Of a stretch of 64,000 bases of DNA, positions 19,136 through 29,676 are shown one piece after another. Location: the NCBI GenBank assembly GCA_902510415.1, contig CABXBH010000005.1, forward strand, positions 1-64,000. Reading direction: 5' to 3'. Every line of letters begins with the position of its first letter. Position 1 is the stretch's first letter. A program made the position numbers and the translations under genes. Below the pieces are notes generated by a model that was given only the letters and a program-made list of their open reading frames with translations, was not told the DNA's origin and did no database searches. Origin of the DNA: an uncultured Bacteroidota bacterium (GTDB lineage: Bacteria > Bacteroidota > Bacteroidia > Flavobacteriales > Flavobacteriaceae).

Positions 19136-20823
19136 GAAAGCTTTTCATCTACTATCTTTAATATTTTTTTTTCTTTTAAACTAGCTTGGTCTAAAATACT
19201 TAATCCTTCAGATAGTATATTCTTAACAAAATTATTATCATTTAAATCATTGCAATTTATTCTTACATTCAAATATGCACCATTTATGGCCGCTTTAGCA
19301 CAATGCATTGCCACTCCAACATCTGTAATTGAATTTGGGTTTCCATTTTGTACCATCTCCTCTATTATTTCTAGAGAATCAAAGCAAATTTTCATTATTC
19401 TAAATGGAACCTCAATCGCATTTTTTGTAGCAATTTGAATTTGATTATTTCTAATTTTCTTTTCTTCATCAGTATCTTTTGGTAAAGAAAAAGCATTCAT
19501 TATCGAATTAAATGCATCAGTATCTTCATCAACCAAATCCAATAATTGAGACTGTAATAACATTCCTTTTTCTCCATATTTTGAATAATATTCCCATTTA
19601 TCATCCCACCCTCTTTTATGAGCAGATAAATTTGCTACCATAACAGCTAATGATACGCCTAAGGCGCCGCAATATGCTGAAATTGAGCCTCCTCCTGGTG
19701 CAGGTGACTCACTAGAGGTTATATTTGCAAATTCAATGATTGTCTTTTTTGATAAATTCCTGTTTTTTTCATCAATCATATATTCAATTATCCTTGAATT
19801 TGGGTCAAAAGGACTTAATTCGTCAAGACCTAACGATTTAACAGCAATATGAATGATCTGACTTTCAGGAATTGCCTTAGATCTATTTTGTTTGGCTAAA
19901 TAATATTTTCCTGCATCTAACAATACCTTTTTAGGAACCAATCCTATTAGTTCAGAACCCGTAACTCTCATTCCTCGAACCTGAGCTCTCTCACAAGTTT
20001 TATCAAAAACTTCATGCAAAGGAGTTGTATTAATATTGGTGATATTATAGGAAATTTGAGCTATACCATACTCATCAATAAACCATCCAATCCCCTTTAA
20101 ATTCTTAAAATATCCTGGAATACGCAATGGATTATTATTTTTATCCTTTAAAACTTTTCCGGTCAATTTACCAGCTTCTCTTTTTATTCTTCCAGCTTCT
20201 CTTAAATCAAACGCGACAGCATTTGCTCTTCTGGTTGAAGTAGTATTTAAATTTATATTATATGCAACCAAAAAATCTCTAGCACTAATTGCTGTTGCTC
20301 CAGATTTTTGCACCTCATCATTAAATAAATCAGGTCCATAATCGGGCTTCCATAAAGGGTCACTAAGTTTATTTTCCAATCCCTCATATTCTCCACTACG
20401 ACAATTGGCTAAATTTTTTCTCTTTTCTTCTTTTGCAGCATTTTCATAACAATAAACAGGTATTGAAAGCTCATCCCCAACTCTTTTTGATAGATTGTGA
20501 GCAAGCTTTATTGTTTCATCCATTGTAATACCTGAAACAGGTATTAATGGACAAACATCTACCGCACCCATTCTAGGATGTTCTCCTGAATGGTTTCTCA
20601 TATCAATTAATTCTTTTGCTTTTGATATTAGATTGAATGCAGCGTCTATTATTACTTCAGCATCACCAACAAAAGTTATCACTGTTCTATTTGTTGCTTT
20701 TCCTGGATCAACATTTAACAACTTTACACCAGGAAATTTATCAACTGTTTCAACAATTTTACTTATGACTGATTGATTATTTCCTTCTGAAATATTTGGA
20801 ACACATTCAACTAATTTTTTCAT
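19132..20823 (-). CDS. ftcD: Bifunctional glutamate formimidoyltransferase / formimidoyltetrahydrofolate cyclodeaminase
   Basis: 'ECVPNISEGNN' N-terminal domain; C-terminal cyclodeaminase region 'SSESPAPGGGSISAYCGALGVSL'. Confidence 0.93.
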   Translation of the reverse strand: MKKLVECVPNISEGNNQSVISKIVETVDKFPGVKLLNVDPGKATNRTVITFVGDAEVIIDAAFNLISKAKELIDMRNHSGEHPRMGAVDVCPLIPVSGITMDETIKLAHNLSKRVGDELSIPVYCYENAAKEEKRKNLANCRSGEYEGLENKLSDPLWKPDYGPDLFNDEVQKSGATAISARDFLVAYNINLNTTSTRRANAVAFDLREAGRIKREAGKLTGKVLKDKNNNPLRIPGYFKNLKGIGWFIDEYGIAQISYNITNINTTPLHEVFDKTCERAQVRGMRVTGSELIGLVPKKVLLDAGKYYLAKQNRSKAIPESQIIHIAVKSLGLDELSPFDPNSRIIEYMIDEKNRNLSKKTIIEFANITSSESPAPGGGSISAYCGALGVSLAVMVANLSAHKRGWDDKWEYYSKYGEKGMLLQSQLLDLVDEDTDAFNSIMNAFSLPKDTDEEKKIRNNQIQIATKNAIEVPFRIMKICFDSLEIIEEMVQNGNPNSITDVGVAMHCAKAAINGAYLNVRINCNDLNDNNFVKNILSEGLSILDQASLKEKKILKIVDEKLS

Positions 20824-20876
20824 TATAATTTTGAATTATTCTCTAAAGATATTAATATTAAGTTATAATAGAATAT

Positions 20877-21344
20877 ATGGATTTAAATATTATAGATTTT
20901 GAAAAAAAGCTTGAAAAGGATTTTTATAATTTAAATATAGAGTGGCTTAAAAAAATTTTTGTAGTTGAAAAATATGACGAGGAAATTTTATCAAATTCAA
21001 AGAAATATATTATCGATAAAGGTGGAGAAATATTTTTTGCGAAAACCAAAGATGAAATAATTGGAACAGTTGCGTTGATGCCAACTTCTGAAAAAGATAT
21101 TTTCGAATTAAGTAAAATGGCTGTAAAACCTAATTATAGAAATAAAGGAGTTGGTAAGCAGCTATTAAAAAAATGTGTAGAATTTTCTAAATACAAAGAT
21201 CTTAAATCTTTGATATTATATTCAAACAAAAAACTAAAGAATGCTATTTACTTGTATAAAGAATATGGATTTACGGAAGTTATTTTAGAAAAAAACCCTC
21301 CTTACATGAGGGCAAACATCAAAATGGAGATGAAAGTAGCTTAA
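20877..21344 (+). CDS. GNAT family N-acetyltransferase
   Basis: 'MAVKPNYRNKGVGKQLLKKCVEF' acetyl-CoA motif. Confidence 0.88.
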   Translation: MDLNIIDFEKKLEKDFYNLNIEWLKKIFVVEKYDEEILSNSKKYIIDKGGEIFFAKTKDEIIGTVALMPTSEKDIFELSKMAVKPNYRNKGVGKQLLKKCVEFSKYKDLKSLILYSNKKLKNAIYLYKEYGFTEVILEKNPPYMRANIKMEMKVA

Positions 21345-21517
21345 ACCCTACCTTTTAAAGCATTAAACACCCAAGCTATAGCAAAGAAACCTAGTCCCAC
21401 AGAGACAAATCCCCAACCTGCTATCTCATTATATTTAAATACACCAAGTGCTATCAAAACTAGACCAAAAAATATCATAATAAATGTGGCCCAACCTAAA
21501 ACAGTATTTTTATTCAT
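21341..21517 (-). CDS. CAL67264-family small membrane protein
   Basis: MNKNTVLGWATFIMIFFGLVLIALGVFKYNEIAGWGFVSVGLGFFAIAWVFNALKGRV; start trimmed from 21604; overlaps upstream gene stop by 8 bp. Confidence 0.75.
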   Translation of the reverse strand: MNKNTVLGWATFIMIFFGLVLIALGVFKYNEIAGWGFVSVGLGFFAIAWVFNALKGRV

Positions 21518-21962
21518 CATTCTTCTTGTCTTTTCTTTTTTTTCTTCTTTTCTTTTTTTCCTTTTTATCGTTAAAATCTGTGTCCACAAAAACAGATATT
21601 TCATTTGGAGTTAGTATAACAGCAAGAGACTTAACAAAATCAATTTCCAACTGCTTTAGTGATTCTTGCCTTGCCTGTTTAGACGAGTCAGTCTTCTCGA
21701 CTATTTGGTTATAATTTTCAAATTTCTCAAGTAACAAACCCTTTAAAATTTCTTTTTCAAAATCATCAAGTAGGAAAATTTCAACACATTTAGGAAGAAT
21801 TTTATTTAATTCATCATATGCATTGATAGTTGTAACATAAACTGAAGATTCAAATTTTGGTGGAGGTATATAACCTCTTTGACCTCTTTGAACTCCGTAA
21901 ACTTGTTGTGCAAAACTATTAGTAAAGGATAATAAAAGTATAAATAAAATTAATCTTTTCAT
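21510..21962 (-). CDS. Small secreted protein of unknown function
   Basis: Signal peptide MKRLILFILLLSFTNSFAQQ; Lys-rich C-terminus. Confidence 0.6.
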   Translation of the reverse strand: MKRLILFILLLSFTNSFAQQVYGVQRGQRGYIPPPKFESSVYVTTINAYDELNKILPKCVEIFLLDDFEKEILKGLLLEKFENYNQIVEKTDSSKQARQESLKQLEIDFVKSLAVILTPNEISVFVDTDFNDKKEKKKRRKKRKDKKNDE

Positions 21963-22006
21963 TTTTCTAAAAGAGGACGCAATTTATAAATTATTTAAGT
22001 GATATA

Positions 22007-23323
22007 CTATTTAGGGTTTACAATTTTAATTTGTGTTTGTCTTCCGTTTACGTATCTATGCCCATCAACTCCGTAAAAACCTGCTTCTTCCAACATTATT
22101 CTAATATCTCTTCCCCATTCATTAATATATGAAGTATTATTTAGTTCAATAGCGTAAACTGTGTTATAATTTAAAGGATAGTCACCTGTACCTACTACAC
22201 CACCCTGCGAATCCCACATACCTATTGTTGGCCCAGAAGAATGACCATAAGTTCCCAGAGGATGTGTGTAAATTGAAGGTCTAAGCCCCTTCTTTTTAGC
22301 TTCTTTTAATGAATTTAACAAAATCTCATTTCCAGAATTTCCATGAAGGAAATTTGAAGTTAATATGTCTTGAAGCTGGTTAGCATCTTTAAACGCTTCT
22401 TTTAAATAATAAGGTACATCTTTTTCATTATCATTTAGAATATAAGCCATTTGTTGGCAATCGGAATTTAACCTTAAATACGTAATACCAAAATCACAAT
22501 GCAAAAGATCTCCTCTTTGAATTATATTTTCTGATGGTCTATTTGAGAATGATCTTAAATGGTCTCCGTTAATTTCACTACTTCTTTGAATATCAATAGA
22601 GGGATGAAACCAGGTTTCTAAACCTAAATCCGTTACTTTTTGACGCATCCACCACTCTAAGTCTGTTGTTGTTGTTTCACCTATTTTAATAACACTAGTA
22701 GAAAAGGCCTCATTTATTATCTGTTTAGTGATTGTTACAATTTGCTTATATATTTCCATTTCTTGAGAAGTCCTTGTTTCAATCCAAGCAGTTGCTAATT
22801 TTTGAGCTGATACAATTTTTTTCTTATTTAAACTTGAAATGTTTGACATGAATTCGTCATAGTCTGTTTTATCAAGACCATCTGCAATATTGAAATATTT
22901 AGAAAAGTTTAAACCAATCTTTTTTGGATTTCTATCCTCTATAATCTCATTTAATCTCAACCATTGATTAGGTTGTGACTCTTTATCCCATGCGGAAATT
23001 ATATTCTCACCAAAGTTATATCTAGCAACAGCAAGCTTATCCAATGTATTATTTTCTTTATTGCGATAAAAAACTAAAATAGTTCTTCTACGTGCATTTA
23101 GCCATTCTGCAGGCAACATAGTCTTCAAAACCGGGTCCTCATTATATTCTCTAGATATTAACACCCACATATCTATATCAGTTTTATCCATCAAATCAGG
23201 AAGGATATTTTCAAATCTATATTTTAGAATTTCATTTATTTTTTGGGCCCTATCTTTTTCATCAAGAATTTGAGCATTAAACGAATTTGAAATAAGAAAA
23301 ATTAAAATAATTATTTTCTTCAT
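22007..23323 (-). CDS. Secreted M24-family metallopeptidase (Xaa-Pro aminopeptidase-like)
   Basis: 'GDLLHCDFGITYLRLNSDCQQMAY', 'THPLGTYGHSSGPTIGMWD'. Confidence 0.85.
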   Translation of the reverse strand: MKKIIILIFLISNSFNAQILDEKDRAQKINEILKYRFENILPDLMDKTDIDMWVLISREYNEDPVLKTMLPAEWLNARRRTILVFYRNKENNTLDKLAVARYNFGENIISAWDKESQPNQWLRLNEIIEDRNPKKIGLNFSKYFNIADGLDKTDYDEFMSNISSLNKKKIVSAQKLATAWIETRTSQEMEIYKQIVTITKQIINEAFSTSVIKIGETTTTDLEWWMRQKVTDLGLETWFHPSIDIQRSSEINGDHLRSFSNRPSENIIQRGDLLHCDFGITYLRLNSDCQQMAYILNDNEKDVPYYLKEAFKDANQLQDILTSNFLHGNSGNEILLNSLKEAKKKGLRPSIYTHPLGTYGHSSGPTIGMWDSQGGVVGTGDYPLNYNTVYAIELNNTSYINEWGRDIRIMLEEAGFYGVDGHRYVNGRQTQIKIVNPK

Positions 23324-23396
23324 GATCTTTTATTAAGCTATATTTATTATCTGCTGTAAATTTAGGAAATATCAGACAAGTAAAATTGAAAAAATA

Positions 23397-25325
23397 ATGC
23401 AAAAAAAATATTTATTAATAACAGTTGCTCTCCTGCTTACATTTTTAACAAATGCACAAACTTATTTAAATATTAATTGGGAAAATAAAAATTCTTCAAT
23501 TTTACAAGACTCAGAGAATAACCTCTACGGATTATTTAGTAATCATTATGTTGAATATGTGAATTCTGAATTTAGTAATCAAGCTTTTATTTATGAAACT
23601 CATCATATGAAGGCAAAAATCAATAAGAAAACAGATGATTCAATAGATGAAATTTTTATTTCAAAAATCAATGTTTCTGAAATCATGGATATCAAAGCAA
23701 AAGTTTTTAAAAAAGATACTGTCCATATTTATAATTTTTCTGAAATGAAAAAGTTAAGAACCTCGGAATCAAGTGAAAACTATGATTATTACAAAATACC
23801 AAATATCAATGAGAAAGATATTGTAGAAATGATGTATACTGTAAAAAAAGACTTCAACTTTAACGGAAACAAACTAATTGAAGAATCTTTCCCCATAATT
23901 TCATCCAAATTTATATTAATAGAAAATGAATTTAAATCAAATATTAAAATTTATAATTCTAAAAACAGTAACATAAAAGATACTATAATTGATAACAAAA
24001 GAGGTAAATATGTTGAATTTAAAAATATCAAGCCAACAACTAATGAACAATACGCTACTCCAGTTGCCAATAAAATTAAAATAGCTTACCAATGCTATAT
24101 TAATGATGATGATTTTTCACAAAATGAGTATTGGACCAACCTAGTTAAAAATGTTGAAGAATTATTTTTTCCTAAATCTACAAACCAAAAAGCTGTTGAT
24201 TTATTAAAGGAAATTAAATATAATAGCGTCAAAATACCTCATAATGAAATAATTATAGTAAATGCTATAGATGAATACGTAAAAAATAACTTTATTATTT
24301 CCGGAGAAGAGAATCCAAATTTAAATGATATTAACTATATATTTAAAAATAAAATTTCAAATGACTTTAGTATTATTCAAGTGTATACAAACCTGTTGAA
24401 AGAAGCAAAAGTCAATTACGAAGTAGCTATAAGCTGTAATAGATATTTCCATAAATTTGATCCAGATTTTTTTGACCCAAATCAACTAAGAGAATTTGTT
24501 ATCTATTTGCCAGATTTTGAAAAGTATATAAGTCCTAACAGAATAGAATATCGAATTTCAGAAGCTCCAGATGATTTAATAGGGAACTATGGAATATTTA
24601 TAGATAAGGATTTAGAATACTATTTTAGTGAAATCACCCTGTCAGACGAAAATTTTAGTCAGATTAAAAAAAATATTCAGATTTCAATACCCAAGAGTTT
24701 AAAAAAATTAAAAATTCAGGAATCGAGGTCATTTAGTGGTTATTGGGCAATAATGAATAGAAATTATATTTATTTATCTGAAACAGAAAAAACTGATTTT
24801 TTAATAGATTATTTTACCATTAACGGACTAGATAATAAAAAGGTAATAAAGTACAGTATTGAAAACTATGACTTTTCAAATAATAAAGACAATGCACCAT
24901 TAGTAATTAATTCAACAATTTTAACTACTGATTTAATAGAAAAAAATAGCAGTCTTATTAGTTTAAAAATTGGTAAAGTTATAGGTGCTCAAAGCAACCT
25001 GTTTGATGAGAATAATAGAATTAATCCAATTGAAATTAATTTTCCCAACGAATATGAATACAAAATTGCAGTAAATATCCCCAAAGGATATGAAGTATTT
25101 GACTATCAAGAACTAAACAGATCTAATGAATATATTTCAGTTGACGGCAATCTTTCAGCAAAATTTAAATCAGTTGCAAAAGTTAAAGATGATCAATTGG
25201 AAATCACAATTTATGAATATTATAAACAATTAAGATATGATAAAGCTAGATACGAAGAGTTTAGGAAAGTAATTAATACAGCAGCTAAATTTTACGAATC
25301 TTCTCTAGTTTTGAAAAAAAGTTAA
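23397..25325 (+). CDS. Secreted DUF3857/transglutaminase-like protein, apparently lacking the catalytic Cys
   Basis: Signal peptide 'LLLTFLTNAQ'; overall layout like DUF3857-transglutaminase proteins; expected GDCKD block reads 'KNKISNDFSIIQVYTNLLKEA'. Confidence 0.5.
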   Translation: MQKKYLLITVALLLTFLTNAQTYLNINWENKNSSILQDSENNLYGLFSNHYVEYVNSEFSNQAFIYETHHMKAKINKKTDDSIDEIFISKINVSEIMDIKAKVFKKDTVHIYNFSEMKKLRTSESSENYDYYKIPNINEKDIVEMMYTVKKDFNFNGNKLIEESFPIISSKFILIENEFKSNIKIYNSKNSNIKDTIIDNKRGKYVEFKNIKPTTNEQYATPVANKIKIAYQCYINDDDFSQNEYWTNLVKNVEELFFPKSTNQKAVDLLKEIKYNSVKIPHNEIIIVNAIDEYVKNNFIISGEENPNLNDINYIFKNKISNDFSIIQVYTNLLKEAKVNYEVAISCNRYFHKFDPDFFDPNQLREFVIYLPDFEKYISPNRIEYRISEAPDDLIGNYGIFIDKDLEYYFSEITLSDENFSQIKKNIQISIPKSLKKLKIQESRSFSGYWAIMNRNYIYLSETEKTDFLIDYFTINGLDNKKVIKYSIENYDFSNNKDNAPLVINSTILTTDLIEKNSSLISLKIGKVIGAQSNLFDENNRINPIEINFPNEYEYKIAVNIPKGYEVFDYQELNRSNEYISVDGNLSAKFKSVAKVKDDQLEITIYEYYKQLRYDKARYEEFRKVINTAAKFYESSLVLKKS

Positions 25326-26254
25326 ATTTTACCAAATAATTTACCTTTCCAATCTGTCCAACCATATTTTTTACTAAAAATAACTAATACAACCACAAAA
25401 AATAAGATTGGAAGAGCTACCTCGTCAACTGGAAGAGCTTGAGGATCTGAAATATCTTTATAAATTGAATGAGTTTGTAATGCGGTCCAATCAGCGGTAA
25501 CTAACAACGCAGCAAATGAGTTATTAGCAGCATGCCAACCTAATGCTAACTCCATTCCTTCATCCATGAGTGTCATTATACCAGCAAATAAACCAGAACC
25601 GATATAAAATACATAAACCATGTTTCCAAGTTTATCAATTTCTGGATTTGCATAATGCATTAAACCAAAAGCTACTGAAGTAAATAAAAGAGGTAACCAT
25701 CTCGTTCCTGAAATCACACCGATTCCCTGCATTAAATAACCTCTAAAAAGATATTCCTCAGCGGATGTTTGTATCGGAATCCATACGATAACAATAGCTA
25801 ATAATACTATAAATGAATTAAAATTGAAATTCCATTCATAATTTTCTGGAGAAATTATTGTGGTATCAAGTAATATAAGAGGTACAGTGATAAGACCCCA
25901 AACCGAAAAAGAATAAAAAACACGACTCCAATCTATTTTATCTCTTGATGTAGTTAGTTCTCTAATCGAATTCTTATGTATAAACTTAGCAGAAATAAAA
26001 ACCCCAAGCAACATCCCGGCAAAACCAAGCAACATCAAGAAAAGGTTGAGATTTGGCTCTAATACACTCATCATGGCATTAACATCATTTTGAGCTAGCT
26101 TTTCCAAAAGTTCTGGGTCATCTATGGCTGCAGAGGTTAATGCTACAGTGAAGGGGATTTGAAAAATTATCATCATAATTGGAATAATTATAAATATTCC
26201 TAACAGATAAAATCCCCAATTTTCTCTGTTTCTAATAACCTGTTTTATGTACAT
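25322..26254 (-). CDS. CPBP family intramembrane glutamic endopeptidase
   Basis: 'SAEEYLFRGYLMQ' EExxxR motif, multi-TM. Confidence 0.87.
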   Translation of the reverse strand: MYIKQVIRNRENWGFYLLGIFIIIPIMMIIFQIPFTVALTSAAIDDPELLEKLAQNDVNAMMSVLEPNLNLFLMLLGFAGMLLGVFISAKFIHKNSIRELTTSRDKIDWSRVFYSFSVWGLITVPLILLDTTIISPENYEWNFNFNSFIVLLAIVIVWIPIQTSAEEYLFRGYLMQGIGVISGTRWLPLLFTSVAFGLMHYANPEIDKLGNMVYVFYIGSGLFAGIMTLMDEGMELALGWHAANNSFAALLVTADWTALQTHSIYKDISDPQALPVDEVALPILFFVVVLVIFSKKYGWTDWKGKLFGKI

Positions 26255-26257
26255 GTT

Positions 26258-26692
26258 TTATTTTTTATTGATTGCTAATGTAGTAAGTTTCCCAAGTGAA
26301 ATCAAATTTTCATTCTCATCAGTCACTTTAACTTCCCATATTTGCATAGTTCTACCTAAGTGTATATTTGTGGCTTTTGCATAAACGAAACCATTACTTA
26401 TACTTTTTATATGATTTGTTGATATTTCTATTCCTCTAATAGCCAAATCTTTATTTTTGATAAAATATCGTGAAGCAAAACTTCCAACAGTTTCTACAAG
26501 TGCAGCAGTTGCTCCTCCATGTAATATCCCAGCTGGTTGGTGAACCTCTGAAGTTACAGGCATTTTACATACAACATAATTTTCTCCAATTTCAGTAAAT
26601 TCAATTTTTAGAGTTTCCATTAAAGTATTGGAATTCATTTTATTTACTTCAGATAAAATTTCAAAATTTTTCAAAATATCTATTTTTTGCAA
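26258..26692 (-). CDS. PaaI family (hotdog) thioesterase
   Basis: 'HQPAGILHGGATAALVETVGSFAS'. Confidence 0.87.
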   Translation of the reverse strand: MQKIDILKNFEILSEVNKMNSNTLMETLKIEFTEIGENYVVCKMPVTSEVHQPAGILHGGATAALVETVGSFASRYFIKNKDLAIRGIEISTNHIKSISNGFVYAKATNIHLGRTMQIWEVKVTDENENLISLGKLTTLAINKK

Positions 26693-26701
26693 ATCTACAT
26701 A

Positions 26702-26735
26702 AAAAAAGGGCGCTTACAAAAGCACCCTTTTTTTA
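26702..26735 (-). terminator. Rho-independent terminator downstream of dnaK
   Basis: Minus strand GGGTGCTT-TTGT-AAGCGCCC (one G.U pair) followed by T-run. Confidence 0.75.
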
Positions 26736-26754
26736 AAAAATATAAGAATATAAT

Positions 26755-28653
26755 TTATTCTTTTACTTCTTCAAAGTCAACATCTTCGACATCATCTGAA
26801 TTATCAGTTGACTGATCTTGAGCCCCTTGTTCAGGTTGACCTTGTTGATTTTGCTGAGCTTTATACATTTCTTCACTAGCAGCTTTCCAAGCTTCATTTA
26901 TCTTCTCTAATCCAGAATCTATTTTTTCTAGATCCTTTGACTCATATGATTTTTTAAGCTCTTCTAGTGCTTCTTCAATCGGTTTCTTCTTGTCATCTGA
27001 TAATTTTTCTCCAAACTCTTTTAGTTGTTTTTCAGTTTGAAAAATCATAGCATCAGCACTATTCATCTTATCAACAGTCTCTTTTGCTTTAGCATCTGCC
27101 TCTGCATTAGCTTCAGCATCTTTCTTCATTTTTTCAATTTCTTGCTCTGTTAGACCAGAAGATGCCTCAATCCTAATATTTTGTTCTTTACCAGTAGCTT
27201 TATCTTTAGCCGTTACATTTAATATACCGTTTGCATCAATATCAAAAATAACCTCTATTTGAGGAACCCCTCTTGGCGCAGGTGGAATATTGGCTAATTG
27301 AAATCTTCCAATTTCCTTATTATCTGGATACATTGGTCTTTCTCCTTGTGCAATTCTAATATCAACTGCAGGTTGATTATCAGCTGCAGTAGAGAATACT
27401 TGAGATTTTTTTGTAGGAATTGTGGTGTTTGCATCAATTAATTTAGTCATTACATTACCCATTGTTTCAATACCTAAAGACAAAGGAGTAACATCTAACA
27501 GTAAAACATCTTTAACATCTCCTGTAAATACACCTCCTTGAATAGCTGCACCTACTGCAACAACCTCATCAGGATTAACCCCTTTACTTGGCTTTTTACC
27601 AAAAAACTTCTCAACTGCATCTTGAACTGCAGGAATTCTAGTAGACCCACCAACCAATATAATTTCATCAATATCCGATTTATTTAAACCTGCTGCTTTT
27701 AATGCCGTTTTACACGGATTTATTGTTCTTTTTACCAAATCATCAATTAATTGATCAAATTTTGATTTAGTCAAAGATCTAACTAAGTGTTTTGGGCCAC
27801 TATCAGTAGCTGTTATGTATGGTAAGTTAATTTCAGTTTGAGCGGATGATGATAATTCAATTTTGGCTTTTTCAGCAGCTTCTTTAAGTCTTTGAAGAGA
27901 CATCGGGTCTTTTCTCAAATCTATACTTTCGTCATTTTTAAATTCATCAGCCAACCAATCAATGATTTTTTCATCAACGTCGTCACCTCCTAGATGGGTA
28001 TCACCATCTGTTGATAATACCTCAAAAACTCCATCACCCAATTCTAATATAGACACATCATGCGTACCTCCACCAAAATCAAAAACAACTATTTTTTGAT
28101 CTTGACCTTTTTTATCCAATCCATAAGCGAGTGCAGCAGATGTAGGTTCGTTAATAATTCTTTTAACTTTTAAACCTGCAATTTCACCTGCCTCTTTGGT
28201 AGCCTGTCTTTGTGAGTCGTTAAAATATGCTGGCACAGTAATTACAGCCTCTTCTACATTGGTTCCAAGATAATCTTCAGCTGTTTTCTTCATTTTTTGA
28301 AGAATCATAGCTGATAACTCCTGTGGAGTGTAAAGCCTACCGTCAATATCTACTCTAGGTGTATCATTATCGCCTTTAACGACTGTATAAGGTACTCTGT
28401 CTTTTTCCTTTTTAAGTTCAGAAAATTTATTACCCATAAATCTTTTAACCGAATAAACAGTTTTGGTAGGGTTAGTTACTGCCTGTCTTTTTGCAGGGTC
28501 ACCAACTTTAATTTCTCCACCCTCAACAAATGCAATTACAGAAGGAGTAGTTCTTTTACCTTCTGCATTTGGAATAACAACTGGCTCGCTACCCTCCATA
28601 ACAGAGACACAAGAGTTTGTTGTTCCTAAATCTATTCCGATTATTTTACTCAT
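26755..28653 (-). CDS. dnaK: Chaperone DnaK (Hsp70)
   Basis: '[21 protein letters not shown]', '[15 protein letters not shown]', C-terminal [10 protein letters not shown]. Confidence 0.97.
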   Translation of the reverse strand: MSKIIGIDLGTTNSCVSVMEGSEPVVIPNAEGKRTTPSVIAFVEGGEIKVGDPAKRQAVTNPTKTVYSVKRFMGNKFSELKKEKDRVPYTVVKGDNDTPRVDIDGRLYTPQELSAMILQKMKKTAEDYLGTNVEEAVITVPAYFNDSQRQATKEAGEIAGLKVKRIINEPTSAALAYGLDKKGQDQKIVVFDFGGGTHDVSILELGDGVFEVLSTDGDTHLGGDDVDEKIIDWLADEFKNDESIDLRKDPMSLQRLKEAAEKAKIELSSSAQTEINLPYITATDSGPKHLVRSLTKSKFDQLIDDLVKRTINPCKTALKAAGLNKSDIDEIILVGGSTRIPAVQDAVEKFFGKKPSKGVNPDEVVAVGAAIQGGVFTGDVKDVLLLDVTPLSLGIETMGNVMTKLIDANTTIPTKKSQVFSTAADNQPAVDIRIAQGERPMYPDNKEIGRFQLANIPPAPRGVPQIEVIFDIDANGILNVTAKDKATGKEQNIRIEASSGLTEQEIEKMKKDAEANAEADAKAKETVDKMNSADAMIFQTEKQLKEFGEKLSDDKKKPIEEALEELKKSYESKDLEKIDSGLEKINEAWKAASEEMYKAQQNQQGQPEQGAQDQSTDNSDDVEDVDFEEVKE

Positions 28654-28861
28654 AATTTTAAATTTTTAAATTCGCTTAAATACAGTCAATGATTATGCCA
28701 TTTAATTATTTTAACAATTTTGTCAGTATTTAAATTATTTTCATGACATAATGTCTGTATAATACATTGTTTTCAGGTTAAAAATAATTAGATATGAAAA
28801 ATAACATATTGTCTTTGATATAATTTATTACATTTACAGACTATTTATTGACACCCTTGAA

Positions 28862-29674
28862 ATGAATAAAAAAGTTTACAAAAGAGTTACAGTAAAATCC
28901 TTGCAAGAAATGAAGGAAAACTCTGAAAAAATTTCAATGTTAACGTCTTATGATTTTACCACTGCCGGTATCGTAGATAAAGCAGGTATAGATGTAATTC
29001 TTGTTGGAGATTCTGCTAGTAACATTATGGCGGGACATGAAACAACACTACCAATTACACTAAATCAGATGATTTATCATGCATCATCTGTAATTAGAGC
29101 CGTTGAAAGAGCATTGGTTGTTGTTGATTTACCTTTTGGAACATACCAAAGTGATTCTCAAGCAGCTCTAGAGTCTGCAATTAGGATAATGAAAGAAAGT
29201 GGCTCACATGCGGTTAAATTAGAGGGTGGTAAACAGATTAAAGATTCAATTAAAAGAATTATTAAAGCTGGGATCCCTGTTATGGGGCATCTTGGACTAA
29301 CTCCTCAATCAATCTATAAATTTGGAACCTATACAGTCAGAGCGAAAGAAGAAAAAGAAGCTAATCAATTAATAGAGGATGCACGCTTACTAGAAAAAAT
29401 AGGATGTTTTGCAATTGTTTTAGAAAAAGTACCTAGTAAATTAGCAGAAAAAGTTGCGAAAGAAGTTAATATCCCAATTATTGGAATTGGAGCAGGAAAT
29501 AAGGTTGACGGACAAGTTCTTGTTCTTCATGACTTGTTAGGTATGACTAAAGAATTTAACCCTAGATTTTTAAGAAGATATATGAATCTACATGATGAAA
29601 TGATTAAAGCTATATCAACTTTTTCTGATGATATCAAGTCTGGTGATTTCCCAAATGAAAATGAGCAATATTAA
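28862..29674 (+). CDS. panB: 3-methyl-2-oxobutanoate hydroxymethyltransferase
   Basis: 'KISMLTSYDFTTAGIVDKAGIDVILVGDSASNIMAGHETTLPIT', 'VMGHLGLTPQSI'. Confidence 0.95.
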   Translation: MNKKVYKRVTVKSLQEMKENSEKISMLTSYDFTTAGIVDKAGIDVILVGDSASNIMAGHETTLPITLNQMIYHASSVIRAVERALVVVDLPFGTYQSDSQAALESAIRIMKESGSHAVKLEGGKQIKDSIKRIIKAGIPVMGHLGLTPQSIYKFGTYTVRAKEEKEANQLIEDARLLEKIGCFAIVLEKVPSKLAEKVAKEVNIPIIGIGAGNKVDGQVLVLHDLLGMTKEFNPRFLRRYMNLHDEMIKAISTFSDDIKSGDFPNENEQY

Positions 29675-29676
29675 TA

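Noticed and set aside
21519-21575. Pyrimidine-rich tract (tcttttctttttttcttcttttctttttttcc) as a regulatory element
   Set aside because: It is the reverse complement of the Lys-rich C-terminal codons of the 21510-21962 gene, so coding composition explains it.
28654-28861. Possible CIRCE/HrcA operator upstream of dnaK
   Set aside because: No TTAGCACTC-N9-GAGTGCTAA-like inverted repeat was seen between dnaK and panB.
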